Shown in pieces: positions 7,081 to 12,942 of a DNA stretch of 12,942 nucleotides. Positions within the stretch are counted from its first letter, which is position 1, and each line of letters opens with the position of its first letter. Source of the stretch: Actinomycetota bacterium (GTDB taxonomy: Bacteria; Actinomycetota; UBA4738; HRBIN12). The notes beneath the pieces were generated by a model that made no database searches, was not told where the DNA came from, and saw only the letters and a program-made list of their open reading frames with translations. The stretch is from contig VAYF01000169.1 in assembly GCA_005883885.1 (NCBI GenBank), positions 1 through 12,942 of the forward strand, given 5' to 3'. A program made the translations under genes and the position numbers.

Positions 7081-8159
7081 GCGACCCGCCCGACTTCCGG
7101 CTGGAGCACAGCGAGCTCCGCGGCGACGACGAGTTCGGCGAATTCTCCACGATCGATCTGCCGTACTACTCGGACTGGCATGGATCCTTCGAGAAGCTCG
7201 CCTGGGCCACCGACGACGGATCCCTCGAGCAGGCGCGGGCGGATGTCGCGATCGTCGGGGCGCCGTTCGATGAGGGCGTGTCGTCGCGACCCGGCGCGCG
7301 GTTCGGTCCTCGTGCGATCCGGATGGCTCCGACCACGTGGGCGAGCGATTCGGCGTGGTCGATCCAGCTCGACACCGAGCCATACACGCACCTGACCGTG
7401 GTCGATGCCGGCGACGCACCGGTCGTTCCCACCCGCCCCGAGCGCGCGCTCCGCGTGATCCACCAGAAGGTCCGCCAGGTGGCGTCGCACGGAGCGATCC
7501 CGATCGTCCTCGGCGGGGACCATTCGATCACCTATCCGAGCGCGGCTGCGGTCTCGGCCCACGCCTGGCCGAGCTCGGTCGGGGTTCTCCACTTCGATGC
7601 GCACGCCGACACCGGTGCCGACCAGTGGGGGAACCTCTACGGCCACGGCCAACCGATGCGCCGGCTGATCGAGGAAGGCTGGGTCGCCGGACGGAACTTC
7701 GTGCAGGTCGGCCTTCGCGGCTACTGGCCGGACCGCGAGACGTTCGACTGGATGCGGGATCAGGGGTTCCGCTGGCACACGATGGTCGAGATCGAGGATC
7801 GGGGCGCCGAGGCCGTCGTCGCCGACGCGATCGCGGCGGCCCTCGACGGCCCCGACCGGATCTACCTCTCGGTGGACATCGATGTCGTCGATCCCGGGAT
7901 GGCGCCCGGCACCGGGACCCCGGAGGCCGGCGGGCTCCTGGCGCGCGAGCTGCTCCGCGCCGTTCGCCAGATCGTGGGTGCGGTCGAGCTCGCGGGGATG
8001 GACGTCGTCGAGGTGTCCCCGCCGTACGACACGGCCGAGATCACGGCGATCCTCGCGCACCGGGTCGTGATGGAGGCGATCACGGCACTCGCGGCGAAGC
8101 GTGCCCCACCAGCTCCCCGCTCAAGCGCTTCGCCTCGAGCGTCGAAGCCTGAACGATGA
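7077..8159 (+). CDS. Agmatinase/arginase (ureohydrolase) family protein
   Basis: This 360-residue member of the ureohydrolase superfamily has all six ligands of the binuclear metal centre: His149 (GGDHS), Asp174, His176 and Asp178 (HFDAHADT), Asp267 and Asp269 (SVDIDVVDPG). The agmatinase-type motif APGTGTPEAGGL (276-287) and the substrate-loop motif LYGHGQPMRR (187-196) are also present. Ureohydrolases split a guanidino group to urea plus amine; substrates in this group include agmatine, guanidinobutyrate and guanidine itself. The protein is longer than typical agmatinases of about 300 residues because of an N-terminal extension of about 50 residues, so agmatine specificity should not be assumed. 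The last 20 residues (KRAPPAPRSSASPRASKPER) are a low-complexity Ser/Pro/Arg tail outside the fold. It starts at an ATGA overlap with the S51-like gene and ends at an ATGA overlap with moxR-like, which ties the metabolic and MoxR modules together. Confidence 0.9.
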   Translation: MSDPPDFRLEHSELRGDDEFGEFSTIDLPYYSDWHGSFEKLAWATDDGSLEQARADVAIVGAPFDEGVSSRPGARFGPRAIRMAPTTWASDSAWSIQLDTEPYTHLTVVDAGDAPVVPTRPERALRVIHQKVRQVASHGAIPIVLGGDHSITYPSAAAVSAHAWPSSVGVLHFDAHADTGADQWGNLYGHGQPMRRLIEEGWVAGRNFVQVGLRGYWPDRETFDWMRDQGFRWHTMVEIEDRGAEAVVADAIAAALDGPDRIYLSVDIDVVDPGMAPGTGTPEAGGLLARELLRAVRQIVGAVELAGMDVVEVSPPYDTAEITAILAHRVVMEAITALAAKRAPPAPRSSASPRASKPER

Positions 8160-9028
8160 TCGAGCCGAACCACGCCTTCGGCGAGGCCTCGGCGGCCTTC
8201 CAACGGCTCACGCAGAACGTCGCCACGGTCATCGCCGGCAACGACGATGCCGTCCGGACGGCTGCGATCTGCATGTTCGCGGATGGCAACCTGCTGCTGG
8301 AGGGGGTTCCGGGCGTGGGGAAGACCACCCTCGCGCGCGCCCTCGCCGCATCGATCGGTGGGGCGTTCACCCGGATCCAGGCGACGCCCGACCTCCTCCC
8401 CTCCGACCTCACGGGTGTCAGCGTGTTCGACCAGGTCACCGGTGCGTTCCGCTTCGTCCCCGGCCCTGTCTTCGCCAACGTCGTCCTGGTCGACGAGATC
8501 AACCGAACCACGCCCCGGACGCAATCCGCCCTGCTCGAACCGATGGAGGAGCGCCAGGTGACGGTCGAGGGGGTCACGCATGCCCTCCCGAAGCCGTACC
8601 TCGTGATGGCGACCGAGAACCCGGTCGAGCAGCACGGGACGTACCCCTTGCCGGAAGGACAGCTGGATCGTTTCGCGCTGGCGGTTGGCGTCGGCTATCC
8701 GGACGAGGCCGGTGCCGAGGTTCACGTCGATGAGGCCGTGCTCCGGTACGCGGTCGAGCTGGTGACGGCGACGCGTGCCGCTCCCGAGCTGGTCCTCGGC
8801 GCCTCGCCGCGAGCCTCCGTGTGGCTGGTGCGCACCGCGCAGGCGCGCGCCATCGCGATGGCGCGCGACTACGTGCTGCCGGACGACGTGAAGGCGCTCG
8901 CGATCCCCGCGCTCGCACACCGGCTGTTGGCAAAGGATGCCCGGGCGAGCGGGCCGACCTGCCGGGGCGTCATCGCGCGCCTGCTCCAGGAGGTACCCGT
9001 CCCGCTGCACGCCGCGCGAGGCACCTGA
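8156..9028 (+). CDS. MoxR-family AAA+ ATPase with an apparent internal deletion
   Basis: This 290-residue MoxR ATPase shows Walker A GVPGVGKT (50-57), Walker B VVLVDEINR (109-117), sensor 1 MATENPVEQ (151-159), arginine finger in QLDRF (Arg172) and sensor 2 GASPRA (215-220). MoxR proteins act as chaperone-like ATPases, often with a DUF58 and a transglutaminase-like partner, as here. Typical members are 310-340 residues. In this one the sequence jumps from VGVGYPDE (177-184) almost directly to VHVDEAVLRYAVELVTATR (189-207). The usual 35-45 residues, starting with a helix of the type 'reeElaILrr', are absent. The break lies at about nt 8702-8722 and the frame is kept. The start ATG overlaps the upstream stop (ATGA) and has no good Shine-Dalgarno, so translation probably depends on coupling. 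Family identity is certain; whether the protein works is doubtful. Confidence 0.9.
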   Translation: MIEPNHAFGEASAAFQRLTQNVATVIAGNDDAVRTAAICMFADGNLLLEGVPGVGKTTLARALAASIGGAFTRIQATPDLLPSDLTGVSVFDQVTGAFRFVPGPVFANVVLVDEINRTTPRTQSALLEPMEERQVTVEGVTHALPKPYLVMATENPVEQHGTYPLPEGQLDRFALAVGVGYPDEAGAEVHVDEAVLRYAVELVTATRAAPELVLGASPRASVWLVRTAQARAIAMARDYVLPDDVKALAIPALAHRLLAKDARASGPTCRGVIARLLQEVPVPLHAARGT

Positions 9029-9032
9029 GCCC

Positions 9033-10220
9033 ATGCGCCCGAGCAAGCGCGCGGTCGGTCTGCTGCTCGGCGCGGGGATCCTGTTCCTGATCGGGACGAA
9101 CGTCCAGGCGGGCTGGCTCTACGTGCTCGCCGCCTTGCTCCTCGGGGCGCTCGCGGCCGGGCTCGTCCTTCCATTCGCCGCCCTCCGCGGGCTCTCGATC
9201 GAGCTCGTCGTTCCCGACGAGGCGGAGCAGGGCACCCCGACGATCGTCGAGCTCCGCGTCGATGGATCCTCGCGCGGCGTTCGACGCAACGTCACCGTCC
9301 GTGACACCCACCTGGAACCGGTCGACGGGCTCCTGCCACCGATCAGGCGCGGCGAACGGATCGAGGTGACCACCCTCCGGACACCTCGGCGGCGGGGCGA
9401 GGTCGTCACGGTCCAGGCGGAGCTTCGCTCGAACGCGCCGTTCGGCGTGGCCGAACGGCGCGTTCGAGCGAAGCTCCTCGCGCGGACGCTCGTCCTGCCA
9501 CGTGTCTTCCCGCTCGGGAACCTGCCGTTCGTGGAGCCGATCGCGACGAACGCCCGGGCCGTGCACGAGGCGCCTCGCCGCGGCCAGGGACCCGACTACC
9601 TCGGGATCCGTGAGTACCGGGCGGGCGATCCGATGCGGCACGTGCACTGGGCGCTGACGGCGCGACACGGTCGGTTGATGGTGAGGGAGTTCGAGGAGGA
9701 GCGGACGCGACGCCTCGCGGTCGTGGTGGACACCGAACGTGACGAGGGCGATGCGTGGACGCCGCTCGATCGGTGCTGCTCCGCGGCCGCGTCCGTGCTG
9801 GACGCGGCGACGGCGCAAGGCCAGGGCGCGCGGCTGATCGCCGCGCGCCCCGGCCTCGGCATCGACGTGCTCTCGCGCGCCGATCGCTCGGAGATGTTCC
9901 GGTGGCTCGCCAACCTGCAGCCGAGCGGGATCCCGCTCGAGGCGGCGCTCGGCGGGCTCGGCCGGGAGGACCTGCGCGGGATCCAGACGGTCGTGATCGC
10001 GATGCCCGTCTGGGGCCGGGGGGGACGCGACGGCTTGTACGGCGATGTCCGCCGGCTGGCGCATCTCGTCCCCCGGGTGGTCTGCGTGCTCGTCGAGGCA
10101 TCCGCGACCGACGCCGGTTCCGTGGCTGGCGGGTTGGGCGCCTCCGGAGCCGACGTTCGGCGATGGGGGCCGGAGGACGACCTCGCCGAGGCGATGTCGT
10201 CCAGGGGGGTCCTGGCGTGA
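9033..10220 (+). CDS. DUF58 domain-containing protein
   Basis: This 395-residue protein has two N-terminal hydrophobic segments (about 6-22 and 26-50), placing the rest on one face of the membrane. A beta-rich region (55-150) is followed by the DUF58 core GPDYLGIREYRAGDPMRHVH, then WALTARHGRLMVREFEEE (together about 186-223) and a VWA-like strand LAVVVDTE (228-235). DUF58 proteins are almost always encoded with MoxR ATPases and are thought to be envelope-associated partners, but their biochemical role is not known. The length is normal and no family segment seems missing, unlike both neighbours. ATG 9033 was chosen because the hydrophobic N-terminus begins there; an in-frame upstream ATG at 8937 would add 32 Arg-rich residues lying wholly over moxR-like. 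A perfect 28-bp inverted repeat lies within codons 129-149. The stop overlaps the transglutaminase GTG start (GTGA). Confidence 0.88.
   Translation: MRPSKRAVGLLLGAGILFLIGTNVQAGWLYVLAALLLGALAAGLVLPFAALRGLSIELVVPDEAEQGTPTIVELRVDGSSRGVRRNVTVRDTHLEPVDGLLPPIRRGERIEVTTLRTPRRRGEVVTVQAELRSNAPFGVAERRVRAKLLARTLVLPRVFPLGNLPFVEPIATNARAVHEAPRRGQGPDYLGIREYRAGDPMRHVHWALTARHGRLMVREFEEERTRRLAVVVDTERDEGDAWTPLDRCCSAAASVLDAATAQGQGARLIAARPGLGIDVLSRADRSEMFRWLANLQPSGIPLEAALGGLGREDLRGIQTVVIAMPVWGRGGRDGLYGDVRRLAHLVPRVVCVLVEASATDAGSVAGGLGASGADVRRWGPEDDLAEAMSSRGVLA
9419..9477. repeat. Perfect 28-bp inverted repeat with a 3-nt loop inside the DUF58 gene
   Basis: Bases 9419-9446 and 9450-9477 are exact reverse complements, separated only by GTG. 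There are no mismatches over 28 pairs, and both arms contain a mix of bases rather than simple GC alternation. The repeat lies in frame in the DUF58 coding sequence. In RNA it would form a very stable hairpin; in DNA it could extrude as a cruciform. Because of the symmetry the plus strand encodes ELRSNAPFGVAERRVRAKL and the minus strand encodes the same peptide with His for the central Val. Confidence 0.97.
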
Positions 10221-12305
10221 CGTCGGCGAGACGATCCCCGGCCGCACCGGAGGATTCGGTCGCGATGCGCGTGGTCGTCGCGCTCGCCGTGGAGGTCGGC
10301 ATCATCGCCTTGGCGTTGCAGGGCGCGGTCACCGGCGCCGTCGCCATGACGGCGCTCGTCCTCGCGCCCGCCGGCTACGCCTTCTCCTACGTCCGGCGAG
10401 CTCGACCCAGCATCGTGCTGAAGGTCCTCCTGGCCCTGGGGCTCGTCGTCGCCACGATGGCGTTCCTCCAGACCGTTCGGTCCGTCACCACGGTCGATGC
10501 GGCACGGATCCCGCTCTCCGGCCTCTTCCTGTGGGTCCAGGTGCTCCATGCGTTCGACGTTCCGCGCCGGCGCGACCTCGCGTTCTCGATGACGTCGTCC
10601 ACGACCCTGGTCGCGGCCGCCGGGGCCCTGGCGCTCACCACGTCGTTCCTCTGGGTCTTGGGTGTGTGGGCAGCGCTCGCCGCCGCGTGGCTCTGGCTGT
10701 CGGCCGCGCCCCGGCCGGACCCGCACGCGGCCCCGCTCGCGATCCGGATCATCGCGCCAGGACCGCGACCGCGCCTGGCGGGCGTCCGCTCGGCGGCCGT
10801 CGCCGGGATCGCCGCGCTCTGCTTGGGGAGCGCGCTCTTCCTCGTGATGCCGAGGCTCCCCGCGTCACTCCTTCGGACGCCGCCTTTCAGCCTCGGTCAT
10901 CGAACGCCGACCCCGTCCTCGACCGACTCCGTGTCGAACCCCGGGCTCCCGAGCGCCGGCGGCGACGGCGTCGTGGACTTCGCCGCGCTCGGCTATCCGG
11001 GCTTCAGCTCTGCGATGGACCTCCGGGCGCGTGGCGCGTTGTCGGACCAGATCGTGTTCCGCGTCCGGGCCGATCAACCCGAGCTCTGGCGCGCCGAGGT
11101 GTTCGACACGTACGACGGCTCGGTCTGGACCGCATCCGACACGAGCGCCTCCGGTCTCAGCCTCGACGCCGACACGCAGTCGTACGAACCGAGGTACCCG
11201 CCGATGGAGGCGCCGCTTCCACCGCCGTTCTCCAACGAGATCGTCCAGACCTTCTACGTGTCCCAGGCGCAGCCCAACGTCCTGTTCGCCGCGGCGCGGG
11301 CGGAGAAGATCTACTTCCCGAGCAGTGGTCTACAGATGGACCGGTACGGCTCGATCCGATCGTCCTTCCTCCTGGATGAGGGGATGGTCTACTCGGTCGT
11401 GTCGCAGGTGCCCGTCGTCCCGACGCCGCTGCTGCGACTGTTGCCTCGCCCGAACACCGACGCGCCGTCGCTCGCGCGGTACCTGCAGCTGCCCGCGGAG
11501 CTCCCGCAACGCGACCGCAACCTCGCGGCGCGGATCGTCGGCGACGCCGACAGCGAGGAAGAACTTCCTGTTCGAGACGCATCGGGGCTTCTGCGAGCAC
11601 ATCGCGAGCGCGATGGCCGTGCTGCTCCGCGCGGAGGGCGTCCCGACGAGGATCGTGACCGGGTACGGACCGGGGGAGCGCAATCCGCTCACGGGGTACT
11701 TCGAGGTCCGCCAGGCCGATGCGCACGCGTGGGTCGAGGTCTACTACCCGCGCGTGGGGTGGCTGCCCTACGATCCCACGTTCGGTGTCCCACCGGCCGA
11801 ACCGGTCTCCGGAAGTCTGATCGGTGCCGACGTCGTCGCCTCGATCGAGCGGCTGATCCGTGAGTACGTCCCCGCGTCGCTGAAGGACGCGGTCGGCCGC
11901 GGCGTGCACGCCTTCCTGGCGGCGGCGCCGCTCGTCGGACGATGGTGGCCGGTCGCCGTGCTCGCGGTGGCGGGCGCGGCGCTCGCGATCGCATCCCTGG
12001 GTCGTCGCCGCCGGCGATCGCGAGCCGCGCCCCCCCCCGACGCGGCCGGTCGAGCGTTCGAAGCCCTGGTCGACGCGCTCGCGGCCGCGGGTCACCCGCG
12101 GCCGCCGAGCCAGACCCCGAGCGAGTTCCTCGCGTCGCTCCCGGACGATCCGGGGCTCCCGCCCGAGGTGGTGGGCGAGGCGGGGATCGTCGTGCGGACG
12201 TTCGAGCTGGTGCGCTTCGGCGATCCCGCACGTCGGCCCGACGACGACGCCGTGGGGCGTGCGCGCCAGGCCGCGACCAGGGTGCGCGAGCTCACGCGTC
12301 GTTGA
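10217..12305 (+). pseudogene. DUF3488/transglutaminase-core/DUF4129 membrane protein, broken by a frameshift with missing segment
   Basis: The gene reads in one frame from GTG 10217 (GTGA overlap; AGGGGGG upstream) to about 11560, then homology continues in another frame from about 11562 to the TGA at 12303-12305. The first part (about 446 codons) has several N-terminal membrane helices, the DUF3488-type motif HAFDVPRRRDLAFSM, one more helix (about 197-214) and an extracytoplasmic region. The second part (about 247 codons) has the transglutaminase triad: Cys in RGFCEH, His in DAHAWVEVYYP, Asp in YDPTFG. A C-terminal membrane helix and a DUF4129-like domain (AFEALVDALAAAG onwards) follow. The block usually just before FLFE.RRGFCEH (of the type 'YDKvraIedyLr..y.Y', about 35-40 residues) is absent at the break. 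Unrepaired, the first frame ends at 11863 (548 codons), with about 100 nonsense residues and no catalytic site. This is either a true pseudogene or a sequence error. Confidence 0.85.
11552..11566 (+). other. Frameshift/deletion junction in the transglutaminase gene
   Basis: Upstream the reading is AARIVGDADS (codons in phase with 10217). Downstream family sequence NFLFETHRGFCEH starts at 11562 in phase with 12303. Joining the two frames needs a net length change that is not a multiple of three; the missing family segment implies loss of roughly 105-125 bp rather than a single base. Confidence 0.75.
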
Positions 12306-12319
12306 GCACGTCGCCGCGG

Positions 12320-12325
12320 TAGCGT
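12320..12325 (+). promoter_or_regulatory. Possible -10 element of a leaderless promoter for the DUF2277 gene
   Basis: TAGCGT lies 6 nt before ATG 12332, the position expected of a -10 hexamer when transcription starts at the ATG, as in many leaderless actinobacterial genes. No Shine-Dalgarno is present in the 26-bp gap. A TTGAGC (12302-12307) is too close to be a normal -35 box. This is only suggestive. Confidence 0.3.
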
Positions 12326-12331
12326 GGCTGC

Positions 12332-12538
12332 ATGTGCAGAAGCATCAAGCGTCTCCGCGAAGGCTCCGAGGTCGCCCCGCCCGATGAGGTCCGGGAGGCC
12401 GCGCTCCAGTTCGTCCGCAAGGTGAGCGGCTTCCGGCAACCGTCCGCCCGTCACCGCGACGCGTTCGACCGGGCCGTCGATGAGGTCGCCGAAGCATCCC
12501 AGGCGCTGCTCGACGCGGTCGCGCGGGAGCTCGCGTGA
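12332..12538 (+). CDS. DUF2277 domain-containing protein
   Basis: This 68-residue protein matches the small DUF2277 family over its whole length. The N-terminal MCRSIK signature is followed by an acidic stretch, REAALQFVRKVSGFRQPS (21-38), and DAFDRAVDEVAEASQALLDAV (43-63). Cys2 is a family hallmark and suggests a metal or redox role, but no function is established. It is mostly helical with no membrane segment or signal peptide. The stop overlaps the start of the downstream PLP decarboxylase (GTGA), so the two are probably co-translated. It sits 26 bp after the broken transglutaminase gene and may begin a separate transcription unit. The family call is strong from the N-terminal signature and length. 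Confidence 0.88.
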   Translation: MCRSIKRLREGSEVAPPDEVREAALQFVRKVSGFRQPSARHRDAFDRAVDEVAEASQALLDAVARELA

Positions 12539-12942
12539 ATCCGAGCCGCTTCGCGTTCGACCCTACGCCTGAGGAGATGCGGGCGATGGGCCGGACGGTC
12601 CTGGACGCCGTGATCGGGTGGATCGGCGGGCTGGAGGACGCGCCCGCCGAGAACACAGCCGATGCGTTGCAGATCGCGGCGAAGCTCGAGGCCGTGCCGT
12701 CCGAGCAGGGCGACCGTGACTTCGGCGGGCTCCTCGAGGACGCGATCGAGGCAGCCCGCCACACGTACGAGTTCAGTGGGCCCGGCTACCTCGCCTACAT
12801 CCCGGGCGGCGGGCTGTTCACGGCCGCGCTCGCGGAGTTCCTTGCGCAAGCGCTCAATCGGTTCGACGCGCTCTGGCAGCCGAGCCCTGCCGTCGTCCAG
12901 ATCGAAGAGAACGTGACCCGGTGGATGTGCTCCTTGTTCGAC
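12535..12942 (+). CDS. Group II PLP-dependent decarboxylase (aromatic-L-amino-acid decarboxylase-like), 5' part only
   Basis: The frame opens at GTG 12535, overlapping the DUF2277 stop, with GGGAG 5 nt upstream, and remains open for 136 codons to the window edge. The N-terminal part is diagnostic of actinobacterial pyridoxal-dependent decarboxylases of the DDC family: PEEMRAMGRTVLDAVIGWI (12-30), SGPGYLAYIPGGGLFTAAL (about 82-100), and NRFDALWQPSPAVVQIEENV ending near 127, then TRWMCSLFD. These enzymes remove CO2 from aromatic or related L-amino acids to give amines; some related actinobacterial proteins act as aldehyde-forming or transaminase-like variants. The PLP lysine and substrate-selecting residues lie beyond the window, so the substrate cannot be told. 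Full length would be about 460-490 residues. An amine product would fit the amine/guanidine theme of the window, but that link is speculative. Confidence 0.85.
   Translation, partial: MNPSRFAFDPTPEEMRAMGRTVLDAVIGWIGGLEDAPAENTADALQIAAKLEAVPSEQGDRDFGGLLEDAIEAARHTYEFSGPGYLAYIPGGGLFTAALAEFLAQALNRFDALWQPSPAVVQIEENVTRWMCSLFD

Noticed and set aside
8098..8159. Frameshift at the end of the ureohydrolase, suggested by its Ser/Pro/Arg tail and an alternative-frame ending (LKRFASSVEA)
   Set aside because: All conserved residues lie before this point, both tails are plausible, and nothing in the family fixes the C-terminus; the ATGA overlap favours the frame as annotated.
8844..8867. 24-bp perfect palindrome in the MoxR gene
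   Set aside because: It is mostly CG alternation around CATCGCGATG and follows from Ala/Arg/Ile codon choice, so chance is more credible than for the mixed-sequence 28-bp repeat in DUF58.
1..12942. tRNA, rRNA, CRISPR, insertion sequence or riboswitch
   Set aside because: None was recognisable on either strand; coding density leaves little room and no repeat arrays or transposase motifs were seen.

Overview
The window is about 13 kb of very GC-rich DNA, densely packed, with strong G/C preference at third codon positions and several GTG starts. Several gene families here are common in actinobacteria: an alkaline-phosphatase-superfamily protein with an internal twin-arginine motif, a DUF2277 protein followed by a group II PLP decarboxylase, and a MoxR/DUF58/transglutaminase set. 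An uncultured or deep-branching Actinomycetota genome is the best guess. There is no rRNA, tRNA or universal marker gene, so this placement is soft. No insertion sequence, phage gene, CRISPR array or tRNA was found.

Layout. On the minus strand, reading leftwards, are a GcvT-like aminomethyltransferase/THF-dependent demethylase (2955 to 1762) and an alkaline phosphatase/phosphodiesterase superfamily protein (1692 to the left edge, 3' end missing). A 187-bp divergent intergenic region (2956-3142) carries an operator-like palindrome. On the plus strand a tightly packed run begins at 3143: two tandem COG1233 FAD-dependent oxidoreductases (PYROXD2/CrtI-like), a peptidase S51-like serine hydrolase, an agmatinase-family ureohydrolase, a MoxR AAA+ ATPase, a DUF58 protein and a DUF3488/transglutaminase-core/DUF4129 membrane protein. 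After a 26-bp gap come DUF2277 and the start of an aromatic-L-amino-acid-decarboxylase-like PLP enzyme, which runs off the right edge. Junctions within 3143-12305 overlap by 1-4 bp or are 4-30 bp apart, so one long transcript is plausible.

Function. The left half looks like amine or guanidine catabolism: FAD oxidoreductases could oxidise a C-N bond, the GcvT-like protein could pass a one-carbon unit to tetrahydrofolate, and the ureohydrolase could release urea from a guanidino group. This is inferred from family and neighbourhood only. The right half is the common MoxR-DUF58-transglutaminase module, thought to act at the cell envelope.

Main anomalies. The MoxR-DUF58-transglutaminase stretch carries three oddities within about 2.9 kb. 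MoxR lacks about 40 residues between its arginine finger and lid. DUF58 contains a perfect 28-bp inverted repeat with a 3-nt loop, which makes both strands encode nearly the same 19-residue peptide. The transglutaminase gene is frameshifted, and the segment before its catalytic Cys motif is missing. These could be real decay or assembly error, and only reads can decide. The phosphatase-like protein also appears to have a circularly permuted order of superfamily motifs.
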